A stretch of DNA of 15,647 nucleotides from an uncultured Collinsella sp. (GTDB taxonomy: Bacteria > Actinomycetota > Coriobacteriia > Coriobacteriales > Coriobacteriaceae), in NCBI GenBank assembly GCA_934655835.1, contig CAKUHM010000015.1, forward strand, positions 1 through 15,647, in the 5' to 3' direction. Under the pieces are notes generated by a model. The model was not told where the DNA came from, did not search any database, and saw nothing but the letters and a program-made list of their open reading frames with translations. The position numbers and the translations under genes were made by a program. This document shows positions 7,006 through 14,124 of this stretch, piece by piece (within the stretch, counting starts at the first letter, position 1; every line of letters begins with the position of its first letter).

Positions 7006-8205
7006 ATGGCCGAGATCGTTCTCAAACATGTTCAGAAGGTGTATCCCAACAACGAGTCAAAAAAGAAGGGCTTCTTTGGCAAAAAGAAGAAGACCGAGGA
7101 GAAGAAGCACAACCTCAAGGTTACCGAGGACGGTGTGCTCGCTGTAGAGGACTTCAACCTCACCGTTCACGACCAGGAGTTCATCGTCCTCGTTGGCCCC
7201 TCTGGCTGCGGTAAGTCCACGACGATGCGCATGGTCGCCGGCCTGGAGGACATCACCTCGGGCGAAGTGCTCATCGACGGCAAGCGCGTCAATGACGTCG
7301 CTCCCAAGGACCGCGACATTGCCATGGTGTTCCAGAGCTACGCCCTGTACCCCAACATGACGGTGTACGAGAACATGGCGTTTACGCTCGAACTCAAGAA
7401 GGTTCCCAAGGACGAGATCGACCGCAAGGTTCGCTCCGCTGCCGAGATTCTGGGTATTACCGAGTACCTCGACCGTAAGCCCAAGGCGCTCTCTGGCGGC
7501 CAGCGCCAGCGCGTCGCCATCGGCCGCGCCATCGTGCGTGACCCCAAGGTCTTCCTGATGGACGAGCCGCTGTCCAACCTGGATGCCAAGCTTCGTAACC
7601 AGATGCGCGCCGAGCTCATTAAGCTGCGTCACGAGATCAAGGGCACCTTCATCTACGTTACCCACGACCAGACCGAGGCTATGACCCTCGGCGACCGCAT
7701 CGTGGTCATGAAGGACGGCGTCGTCCAGCAGATCGCCACGCCGCAGGAGGTCTTCAACCATCCCGCGAACATCTTCGTCGCCGGCTTCATCGGCGTGCCG
7801 CAGATGAACTTCTTCGATGCCCAGCTGGTGCGCTCGGGCAACGGCTTTACCGTCAAGACCGAGGATATGAACGTGGCGCTCGCCCCCGAGACTTGCGCTC
7901 AGCTTGCCCTCAACTGGGACGGCGGCGACGTGAAGGAGATTACGGCCGGCGTGCGCCCCGAGCAGATTCTGCTTGCCGACAAGGGCGAGGAGGGTGCGCT
8001 CCAGGGCACCGTCGAGGTGACCGAGCTCATGGGCTCGACCGAGCATGTCCACGTGACCGCTCCCGACGGCCAGTTTGTCCTGATTATCCCCGTCGTCGAC
8101 CTCGAGGCCAAGGGCGCGCTCAAGGCTGGCGACCCCATCTGGTTCAAGTTCGAGAAGAACGCGACTCATCTCTTCGATAAGGTGTCTGGCAAGAACCTTA
8201 TCTAG
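7006..8205 (+). CDS. Sugar ABC transporter ATP-binding protein (MsmX/UgpC/MalK family)
   Basis: A 399-residue cytoplasmic ATPase that powers the permease pair. Walker A GPSGCGKST is at 64-72, the Q-loop at Q110 (VFQSYALYPNMTV), signature LSGGQ at 162-166, Walker B VFLMDEP around 182-188 and H-loop H220. From about residue 235 a C-terminal regulatory (TOBE/MOP-like) domain follows, with GVRPEQILL and FKFEKNATHLFD. Unusual: residues about 16-40 are a lysine-rich segment (KKKGFFGKKKKTEEKKH) inserted between the first strand (IVLKHVQKVYP) and the second (VLAVEDFNLTV), where MsmX-type proteins normally have only a few residues. In other bacteria MsmX-type ATPases can serve several sugar permeases; here the gene is at the end of one transporter operon. 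Confidence 0.95.
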   Translation: MAEIVLKHVQKVYPNNESKKKGFFGKKKKTEEKKHNLKVTEDGVLAVEDFNLTVHDQEFIVLVGPSGCGKSTTMRMVAGLEDITSGEVLIDGKRVNDVAPKDRDIAMVFQSYALYPNMTVYENMAFTLELKKVPKDEIDRKVRSAAEILGITEYLDRKPKALSGGQRQRVAIGRAIVRDPKVFLMDEPLSNLDAKLRNQMRAELIKLRHEIKGTFIYVTHDQTEAMTLGDRIVVMKDGVVQQIATPQEVFNHPANIFVAGFIGVPQMNFFDAQLVRSGNGFTVKTEDMNVALAPETCAQLALNWDGGDVKEITAGVRPEQILLADKGEEGALQGTVEVTELMGSTEHVHVTAPDGQFVLIIPVVDLEAKGALKAGDPIWFKFEKNATHLFDKVSGKNLI

Positions 8206-8273
8206 GCCCGGTGCATCCAGGCCCTCCCTTTGGGCGACTGCGGCTTTGCCATCCTTTTGCCGTGGTCACATAT

Positions 8274-8318
8274 AAGGCTCCCCTCCCGTCCACTGGGCGA
8301 GAGGGGAGCCTTTCTTTG
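8274..8318 (+). terminator. Intrinsic terminator of the ABC operon
   Basis: A 12-bp stem (AAGGCTCCCCTC at 8274-8285 with 8301-8312) and a 15-base loop, followed by TTTCTTTG. It is 68 bases after the ATPase stop and ends the plus-strand operon before the repeat array. Confidence 0.85.
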
Positions 8319-8333
8319 TGTTGGGGTGGTTTG

Positions 8334-8573
8334 AGGGTTTGTCTGTCTGACGGTTTGTCTCAATCTATAACAGGTGGAGGGTCGAATTGGGTCTAGATGT
8401 TACAGAACGAGACAGTGTCGAGCCGTCTACCTGTTTGTCTCAATCTATAACAGTTAGACCCATTTTTGCCGGCTAGATGTTACAGATTGAGACGTTGTCG
8501 GACTGTCCGTCCGTTTGTCTTGGCCTGTAACATCTGGGATCGTTTTGGTTGAGCAGCTGTTACAGATCGAGAT
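8334..8573. repeat. Three tandem 80-bp units of alternating inverted 16-mers
   Basis: Units start at 8334, 8414 and 8494. Each has a 23-base leader ending in GTTT, a left 16-mer (GTCTCAATCTATAACA in units 1 and 2), a 25-base variable loop and a right 16-mer (TGTTACAGATTGAGAC in unit 2) that is the reverse complement of the left. Left arms: 8357-8372, 8437-8452, 8517-8532. Right arms: 8398-8413, 8478-8493, 8558-8573. Arm pairing is 13/16 in unit 1, 15/16 in unit 2 and 12/16 in unit 3 (two of its mismatches are G-T). The six sites are 39-41 bp apart in alternating orientation. The array lies between the terminators of two convergent transcription units, as BIME/REP-type elements often do. I see no coding potential and do not recognise a named family. 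Confidence 0.85.
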
Positions 8574-8612
8574 CGTTTGGCCGAGTCGGGTCACAGGGTA
8601 ACGTGTGGGCAC

Positions 8613-8645
8613 AAAAAACGGAGCCGTGTTGCCACGACTCCGTTT
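8613..8645 (-). terminator. Intrinsic terminator of the malQ-glgP genes
   Basis: Read on the minus strand: AACGGAGTCGTG, loop gcaa, CACGGCTCCGTT (12 pairs including one T-G), then TTTTTTG. It is 28 bases beyond the glgP stop codon. Together with the ABC terminator it brackets the repeat array. Confidence 0.88.
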
Positions 8646-8672
8646 CTCAAGAGGATGGGTAAGGGGAATGAG

Positions 8673-10940
8673 CTAGCTCAGGTGCCAGATCTCGTCGTTG
8701 TACTGGGAGATCGTACGGTCGGACGAGAAGGTGCCGGCGTTGGCGATATTGATGAGCGCCTTGCGCATCCAAGCGTCCTGGTCCTCGTAGTCGGCCAGCA
8801 CGCGCTCCTTGGTCTGGATGTACTCCTCAATGTCGAGCAGGGCCATAAACCAGTCCTTGCCCTTAATGTCGTCGTGCAGGCGCTGCAGGCGCTCGGCGTT
8901 GCCGGTTGCCATAAAGGCCGGGTTGGTGATGAAGTCCACCAGCAGTTTAATTCCGGGCTTGCGGTAGAGCGCACTGGCGTTGTAGGTGCCGTCGGCGTAG
9001 AGCTGCTCGACCTGTTTGGACGAGGCACCAAAGGTATAGATGTTCTCGTCGCCCACGAGCTCGGCAATCTCCACGTTGGCACCGTCGAGCGTGCACAGGG
9101 TTAGGGCGCCGTTGAGCATGAACTTCATGTTGGAGGTGCCGCTCGCCTCCTTGGAGGCCAGGCTGATCTGCTCGGAGATGTCGGCGGCGGGAATCACGCG
9201 CTCGGCGGCGGTGACGTTGTAGTTCTCGATCATGACAACCTGCAGGTAGGGAGCCACGTCGGGGTCGTTTGCAATCCACTGCGACAGCGTCAGGATCAGA
9301 TGGATGATGTCCTGCGCGATAGTGTAGGCAGGGGCCGCCTTGCCGCCAAAGATGATGGTGACGGGGTGCTTAGGCTTATTGCCGTTCTTGATGTCGAGAT
9401 ACTTCCAGATGATGTAGAGCGCGAGCATCTGCTGGCGCTTGTACTCGTGGATACGCTTGACCTGAACATCGATGATGGCGTTGGACGGGATAGTCACGCC
9501 CTGCTCGAGCGCCATGAACTGGCGCATGATGGCCTTGGCCTCGACCTTGGTGGCGGCCAGGCGCTCAAGAACGTCCTTGTCGTCGGCGAACTTGGCGAGT
9601 TTGCTCAGATCGCCGGTGCTGCGCCAGTCGGTGCCGATTACATCGTCGAGCAGGCTGGCGAGCGCGGGGTTGGCTCCATGGATCCAGCGGCGGAAGGTGA
9701 TGCCGTTGGTCTTGTTGGAGAACTTCTCGGGATAGATCTCGTAGAACGGATGAAGCTCGGTGTCCTCCAGGATCTTGGTGTGGAGGGCGGCTACGCCATT
9801 GATGGAGAAGCCAAAGTGGATGTCCATGTGGGCCATGTGGACGGTGTCGTATTCGTCGATGACGGCGACGCGCGGGTCATCGTGCTCGGCCTTCGCGATC
9901 TCATCGAGCTTGACGATAATGTCGGCGATGGCAGGGGAGACCTTCTGCAGGCTGACGAGCGGCCACTTCTCGAGCGCCTCGGCAAGAATCGTGTGGTTAG
10001 TGTAGGCGACCATGGAGCGTACGATGGTCACGGCCTCGTCAAACTCGATGCCATGCTCGGTGGTGAGCAAGCGAATGAGCTCGGGGATGACCATGGTGGG
10101 GTGCGTGTCGTTAATTTGGACCACGGCGTAGTCGGCCAGATCGTGCAGGTTGCTGCCGCGCTCGATGGCCTCGTCGATCAGGAGCTGGGCGGCGTTGCTC
10201 ACCATGAAGTATTCCTGGTAGATGCGAAGCAGGCGGCCCTGCTCGTCGGAATCGTCGGGGTAGAGGAACAAGGTGAGGTTCTTGGCGATCTCGGTCTTGT
10301 CGAAGTCGATGGAGCTGCCGGGGACCAGGCCGTCGTCGACGCTCGCCAGGTCGAACAGGCGCAGACGGTTCTTGGTGGGCTGGCCGTAACCGGGCACGTC
10401 GATGTTGACGAGCTTGGAGGTAACGGCAAAATCGCCGAACTCGACGGTGTAGGAGCGGTCGTCGTCGACTAGGATGTCCTGCTCACCGAGCCACTCGTCG
10501 GGGACGGCCTTCTGCTGGTTGTCGACAAAGCGCTGACGGAACAGGCCGTAGTGATAGTTGAGGCCCACGCCATCGCCGGTCAAGCCCAGCGTGGCGATGG
10601 AATCCAGGAAGCACGCGGCCAGGCGGCCCAGGCCGCCGTTGCCGAGCGACGGCTCGACCTCGAACTCCTCGATCTTGTTGAGGTCGTGGCCTGCGGCGGT
10701 GAGCTGGTCCTTAACCTCGTCGTAGATGCCGAGGTCGATCATGTTGTTGATGAGCAGCTTGCCGATCAAAAATTCGGCGGAAATGTAATAGAGCTTTTTC
10801 TTGCCGTTGTTGAGCGGGCAGGCGGCGGAGCGCACCTGCACGAGTTTGACCAGCAGCTTGTAAATGCGACGGTCGTCGAGCTGCTCGAGCGAGGTGCCAA
10901 AAGACTGCTCGGCAAGATCCGCGAGATTGATGCGGGGCAT
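8673..10940 (-). CDS. glgP: Glycogen/maltodextrin phosphorylase (GT35)
   Basis: A 755-residue cytoplasmic enzyme that releases glucose-1-phosphate from the non-reducing end of alpha-1,4-glucans using phosphate. The family signature EASGTSNMKFMLNGALTLCT surrounds the pyridoxal-phosphate lysine K606. Other conserved blocks are SLGNGGLGRLAACFLDS (98-114), INDTHPTMVIPELIR (276-290), KTNGITFRRW (410-419) and KRIHEYKRQ (495-503). It is somewhat shorter than E. coli MalP/GlgP (about 800 residues), with the shortness at the N-terminus, where the allosteric region of other phosphorylases lies. AGGAGGA precedes the ATG. It lies 129 bases downstream of malQ on the same strand, so the two probably share a transcript: MalQ rearranges maltodextrins into chains that this enzyme degrades. 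Whether it prefers glycogen or imported dextrins is not readable from sequence. Confidence 0.95.
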   Translation of the reverse strand: MPRINLADLAEQSFGTSLEQLDDRRIYKLLVKLVQVRSAACPLNNGKKKLYYISAEFLIGKLLINNMIDLGIYDEVKDQLTAAGHDLNKIEEFEVEPSLGNGGLGRLAACFLDSIATLGLTGDGVGLNYHYGLFRQRFVDNQQKAVPDEWLGEQDILVDDDRSYTVEFGDFAVTSKLVNIDVPGYGQPTKNRLRLFDLASVDDGLVPGSSIDFDKTEIAKNLTLFLYPDDSDEQGRLLRIYQEYFMVSNAAQLLIDEAIERGSNLHDLADYAVVQINDTHPTMVIPELIRLLTTEHGIEFDEAVTIVRSMVAYTNHTILAEALEKWPLVSLQKVSPAIADIIVKLDEIAKAEHDDPRVAVIDEYDTVHMAHMDIHFGFSINGVAALHTKILEDTELHPFYEIYPEKFSNKTNGITFRRWIHGANPALASLLDDVIGTDWRSTGDLSKLAKFADDKDVLERLAATKVEAKAIMRQFMALEQGVTIPSNAIIDVQVKRIHEYKRQQMLALYIIWKYLDIKNGNKPKHPVTIIFGGKAAPAYTIAQDIIHLILTLSQWIANDPDVAPYLQVVMIENYNVTAAERVIPAADISEQISLASKEASGTSNMKFMLNGALTLCTLDGANVEIAELVGDENIYTFGASSKQVEQLYADGTYNASALYRKPGIKLLVDFITNPAFMATGNAERLQRLHDDIKGKDWFMALLDIEEYIQTKERVLADYEDQDAWMRKALINIANAGTFSSDRTISQYNDEIWHLS

Positions 10941-10987
10941 GTTTCCTCCTGTGGTGAGTTGACTACATGTCAGAAATTCAAAAGAAT

Positions 10988-11021
10988 CCCGCGCGAGGGG
11001 ATTGGGGTGGCCTCGCGCGGG
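10988..11021 (-). terminator. Hairpin between malQ and glgP (attenuating or processing)
   Basis: An 11-bp perfect stem CCCGCGCGAGG/CCTCGCGCGGG with a 12-base loop. On the minus strand it is followed by ATTCTTTTG, only a partial T run, so it may terminate weakly, letting some malQ transcript continue into glgP. It could also act as an mRNA-stabilising hairpin like those in the ABC operon. Confidence 0.5.
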
Positions 11022-11069
11022 AAAAGCAAGCGCGTCCGCACGGTGGGGAGGGGTCGGGCGCGGTAGCTC

Positions 11070-12575
11070 CTATTGAGGAAGCTCGATTTCGGCTTCCGAC
11101 GGGATGCGGAAGTAGGTCTCGGTCCAGTCGGTGAGTTTGTGCTCGAGCTCGCGGGTGATGGCGCCGTCGAGCATGCGCCAGGTCCAGTTGCCGCCTAGGG
11201 TGGCAGGGGTGTTGATGCGCGCCTCATTGCCCAGGTTAAGCAGGTCCTGCATGGTGTAGATGCACGTGTCGCTCACGCTGGCGGCGATGGTGCGATTGAG
11301 TGCATCTGCCATGGGTTCGCCGGCCTGCTGATGGGTGTACAGGGCTGCCTGCTCGCGCTGACGCGGGGTGGCCGTTCCCTCAAACCAGCCGCGCGCCGTC
11401 TCGTTGTCGTGGGTGCCCACGTAGGCGACGGTGTTGGCGATGTAGTTATGCGGCAGGTAGTACGAGTTGGTGCCCTCAAAGGCGAACTGCAGGATCTTCA
11501 TGCCGGGGAAACCCGAGTTGTCGCGCATGTCGATGACACCGGGGGTGAGGAAACCCAGGTCCTCGGCGATGATGGGCAGCGTGCCGAGCTTTTCCTCGAG
11601 CGTCTTGAAGAACTTGAGGCCGGGACCCTGCGTCCACGAACCGTAGGACGAATCGGGCGAGGAGAACGGCACCTCCCAATAGGCCTCGAAGCCGCGGAAG
11701 TGATCCAGGCGGATGACGTCGTACATGTCGAGGGCGGCGCGAATGCGGCCCTCCCACCAGGAGAAGCCGTCGGACTCCATGGCGTCCCAGTCGTAGATGG
11801 GGTTGCCCCAGTACTGGCCGGTGGCCGAGAACTGGTCGGGCGGCGTGCCGGCGACGCTCACGGGATTGCCGGCGGCGTCGATCTTAAAGAGCTCGGGTGT
11901 CGCCCACATCTCGACGGAGTCACGCGAGACATAGATGGGCAGGTCGCCGATGATGAGAATGTCGCGCTCGTTGGCATAGGCCTTGAGGCGGCTCCACTGG
12001 CGATCGAAGAAGTACTGCGTCATCTGGTGGTAGAGCATACGCGCCGGATGGTCGGCGCAGACCTTGGCGGAAGCCTCGCCGCGGGTGCGGAGCTCCGCGG
12101 GCCACTCCCAAAACGCCTTGAGACCGCACTCCTCTTTGACGGTCATGAACTCACAGTAGGGGATGAGCCAGTCCTCGTTGGCCTGGATAAAGTCATCGAA
12201 ATCGGCCGGCTTGTCGGCAGCAAAGCGCTCGGCGGCGCGGTCGAGAATCTGACGGCGGCCGCCAAAGATAGCACCGTAGTCGACATTGCTGGGGTCGGAT
12301 CCCAGATACACGCCATCGATATCGCGCTGCTCCAGATACCCTGCCTCGATAAGCTCGGCAAAGTCGATAAAGTTGGGGTTGCCTGCGCGGGCCGAGAACG
12401 ACTGATAGGGCGAATCGCCATAGCTGGTCGTCGTAAGGGGCAGAATCTGCCAGTAATGTTGTTTGCACGAGGCGAGAAAATCGACGAAGTCGTAGGCATT
12501 CCAGCCAAAGCCGCCGATTCCGTATGGTCCGGGCAGAGATGAGACGGGCATGAGGACGCCGCTTGCACGCTCCAT
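11070..12575 (-). CDS. malQ: 4-alpha-glucanotransferase (amylomaltase, GH77)
   Basis: A 501-residue cytoplasmic enzyme that transfers alpha-1,4-glucan segments between maltodextrins and releases glucose. The start MERASGVLMPVSSLPGPYGIG is the typical GH77 opening. Catalytic residues are visible: nucleophile D291 in RLDHFRG, acid/base E338 in IIAEDLG and stabilising D390 in GTHDNETARGW. Length is that of bacterial MalQ. ATG at 12575 is preferred because family members start here and GGTGAG lies eight bases upstream; the frame stays open to a TTG at 12590. It is first in a minus-strand pair with glgP, and an operator-like palindrome sits in its promoter region, suggesting control together with the ABC operon and PTS gene. 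Confidence 0.95.
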   Translation of the reverse strand: MERASGVLMPVSSLPGPYGIGGFGWNAYDFVDFLASCKQHYWQILPLTTTSYGDSPYQSFSARAGNPNFIDFAELIEAGYLEQRDIDGVYLGSDPSNVDYGAIFGGRRQILDRAAERFAADKPADFDDFIQANEDWLIPYCEFMTVKEECGLKAFWEWPAELRTRGEASAKVCADHPARMLYHQMTQYFFDRQWSRLKAYANERDILIIGDLPIYVSRDSVEMWATPELFKIDAAGNPVSVAGTPPDQFSATGQYWGNPIYDWDAMESDGFSWWEGRIRAALDMYDVIRLDHFRGFEAYWEVPFSSPDSSYGSWTQGPGLKFFKTLEEKLGTLPIIAEDLGFLTPGVIDMRDNSGFPGMKILQFAFEGTNSYYLPHNYIANTVAYVGTHDNETARGWFEGTATPRQREQAALYTHQQAGEPMADALNRTIAASVSDTCIYTMQDLLNLGNEARINTPATLGGNWTWRMLDGAITRELEHKLTDWTETYFRIPSEAEIELPQ

Positions 12576-12660
12576 GAATGCGCTCACCAACCTTCTTGTT
12601 GTGGGGTCGGCCTGCCGATGGGTGTGCAGTCCGCCTCCGATGTTCTGATTCGATACGCCT

Positions 12661-12690
12661 ATTGTAAAACATGTTGTTTAAACATGTACA
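12661..12690 (-). promoter_or_regulatory. malQ promoter with an embedded operator
   Basis: Minus-strand -10 TACAAT (12666-12661, 5 of 6) and -35 TGTACA (12690-12685, 4 of 6), spacing 18. The spacer holds TTGTTTAAACAT (12674-12685), 11 of 12 to the window palindrome. The longer stretch 12669-12687 also has outer ACATGT arms. Bound regulator would occlude polymerase, so repression is the simplest reading. The leader to the malQ ATG would be about 80 bases. Confidence 0.6.
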
Positions 12691-12739
12691 GGCAAGATAA
12701 AAAAGTTGGTCGATTTTCGGCGAATGGCTACATGCCATG

Positions 12740-12773
12740 AAAAAGCCCCGACCTCACAACGTGAGATCGGGGC
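12740..12773 (-). terminator. Intrinsic terminator of galE
   Basis: On the minus strand GCCCCGATCTCA, loop cgttg, TGAGGTCGGGGC (12 pairs including one T-G), then TTTTTC. It starts 23 bases after the galE stop and separates galE from the malQ promoter, so galE is its own transcription unit. Confidence 0.9.
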
Positions 12774-12795
12774 AAGAACGGTATGTAGGTTTTTG

Positions 12796-13857
12796 CTACT
12801 CGCCGTCGGCGAAGCCGTTGGGGTTGTGGCTCTGCCAGTTCCAGCTATCGCGGCACATGTCCGCGATGTCGTACTGGGCCTTCCAGCCCATCATGCGCTC
12901 GGCCTTGGAGGCATCGCACCAGTTGGCAGCGATGTCGCCGGCGCGGCGCTCGCGGATCACGTAGGGCAGCTCCTTGCCACAAGCCTTGGAGAAGGCGGCG
13001 ACGACCTCGAGCACCGAGGTGCCGGTGCCGGTGCCCAGGTTAAAGATCTCGACGCCGGTCTTGCCGTTCATCCAGTTAAGGGCAGCAACGTGACCAGAGG
13101 CCAGATCGCACACGTGGATGTAGTCGCGCACGCCGGTGCCGTCGGGGGTGGGGTAGTCGTTGCCAAAGACCTGAACGGCCTCGAGCTTGCCCACGGCGAC
13201 CTGGGCGACATAGGGCACCAGGTTGTTGGGGATGCCCTTGGGGTCCTCGCCGATCAGGCCCGACGGATGAGCGCCGATGGGGTTGAAGTAACGGAGCAGC
13301 ACGACGTTCCACTCGGGGTCGGCAGTGTGGACGTCCATAAGGATCTGCTCGATCATCCACTTGGTCCAGCCATAGGGGTTGGTTGCGGGCTTCTTAGGAT
13401 CCTCCTCGGTGACGGGCGGGTTGTCCGGGTCGCCGTAGACGGTCGAGGAGCTCGAGAAGATGATGGACTTGCAGCCATGGTTGCGCATGACGTCGATGAG
13501 CACCAGGGTGTTCTCGATGTTGTTGTGGTAGTACTCGACGGGCTTGCTCACCGACTCGCCGACGGCCTTAAAGCCGGCAAAGTGGATGACACGGTCGATC
13601 TGATGGGTATCGAAGATCTTGTTCATCGCATCGCGGTCGAGCACGTTGGCCTCGTAGAAGGTGAGGTTCTTGGCGGCCTCGTCGCCCACGATGGTCTTGA
13701 CGCGGTCGACGGCGACGGCGCTGGAGTTGGAGAGATCATCGACGATGACGACCTGGTAGCCACCCTCGAGCAGCTGAACGACGGTGTGCGAGCCGATAAA
13801 GCCGGCGCCACCGGTAACGAGGACGCAGGTGTCTTTGGGGTCGAGTGCTTTGGACAT
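12796..13857 (-). CDS. galE: UDP-glucose 4-epimerase
   Basis: A 353-residue short-chain dehydrogenase-type enzyme interconverting UDP-galactose and UDP-glucose with bound NAD, part of the Leloir pathway and of precursor supply for surface sugars. The Rossmann motif GGAGFIG is at 16-22, the active-site serine/threonine block SSSSTVYGD at about 135-143 and catalytic Y162/K166 in NPYGWTKW. RDYIHVCDLASGHVAAL is the usual GalE signature. Length is slightly above the roughly 338 residues of E. coli GalE. The ATG at 13857 follows TAGGAG at good spacing; the open frame runs back to 13929, but that extension has no ribosome site and would cross a likely promoter. No galK or galT is in the window. Confidence 0.96.
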   Translation of the reverse strand: MSKALDPKDTCVLVTGGAGFIGSHTVVQLLEGGYQVVIVDDLSNSSAVAVDRVKTIVGDEAAKNLTFYEANVLDRDAMNKIFDTHQIDRVIHFAGFKAVGESVSKPVEYYHNNIENTLVLIDVMRNHGCKSIIFSSSSTVYGDPDNPPVTEEDPKKPATNPYGWTKWMIEQILMDVHTADPEWNVVLLRYFNPIGAHPSGLIGEDPKGIPNNLVPYVAQVAVGKLEAVQVFGNDYPTPDGTGVRDYIHVCDLASGHVAALNWMNGKTGVEIFNLGTGTGTSVLEVVAAFSKACGKELPYVIRERRAGDIAANWCDASKAERMMGWKAQYDIADMCRDSWNWQSHNPNGFADGE

Positions 13858-13894
13858 GTAGTCTCCTATCGAATCAGGAACACTTCTAGAGGGG

Positions 13895-13900
13895 AGTATA
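13895..13900 (-). promoter_or_regulatory. Candidate -10 box of galE
   Basis: TATACT (5 of 6 to TATAAT) on the minus strand, 37 bases upstream of the galE ATG. I see no good -35 at the right distance, so the promoter assignment is tentative. Confidence 0.35.
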
Positions 13901-13979
13901 GCGCAGGCGGGGACACCCAAATGGTGCACTGTAGGAAAAGCAGAGGATTATGTTAACGTACTCATAATAAAAGCTTGCT

Positions 13980-14006
13980 CAATTGTTACCTCAAATTTAA
14001 CAATTG
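13980..14006. repeat. 9-bp inverted repeat between galE and the wall hydrolase gene
   Basis: CAATTGTTA (13980-13988) and TAACAATTG (13998-14006), perfectly complementary, separated by 9 bases. It is AT-rich and has no T run on either strand, so it resembles a protein-binding palindrome more than a terminator. It lies upstream of the promoters of two divergent genes and could serve either. It differs from the TTGTTTAAACAA sites in spacing. Confidence 0.5.
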
Positions 14007-14052
14007 CTTACGAGCCGCCGACCTTGTAGTTTCCTGCCGTTCGTGGAAATCG

Positions 14053-14080
14053 TTGGGACGCGCCATATGTACGCTAATAT
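14053..14080 (+). promoter_or_regulatory. Candidate promoter of the wall hydrolase gene
   Basis: TTGGGA (14053-14058) and TAATAT (14075-14080), 16 bases apart, each 4 of 6. ATATGTA occurs twice, at 14065-14071 and 14077-14083, across the spacer and -10. A TATAAA at 14098-14103 is an alternative -10 but has no -35. Weak call. Confidence 0.3.
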
Positions 14081-14124
14081 GTATGAGTTGAGCGACATAT
14101 AAATAAGCATGTAACGGAGTACAT

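Noticed and set aside
8334..8573. CRISPR array
   Set aside because: The 16-mers alternate in orientation rather than repeating directly, the copies have diverged, the 23-base spacers are similar to one another, and no cas gene is nearby.
9300..10472. Long open frame on the plus strand opposite glgP
   Set aside because: Low-complexity Asp/Val/Gly-rich translation with no domain; glgP on the opposite strand has intact family motifs throughout. The same holds for the long plus-strand frames opposite malQ and galE.
13858..13929. N-terminal extension of galE to 13929
   Set aside because: The added residues do not look like any GalE start and the region holds a likely -10 box and the ribosome site TAGGAG of the ATG at 13857.
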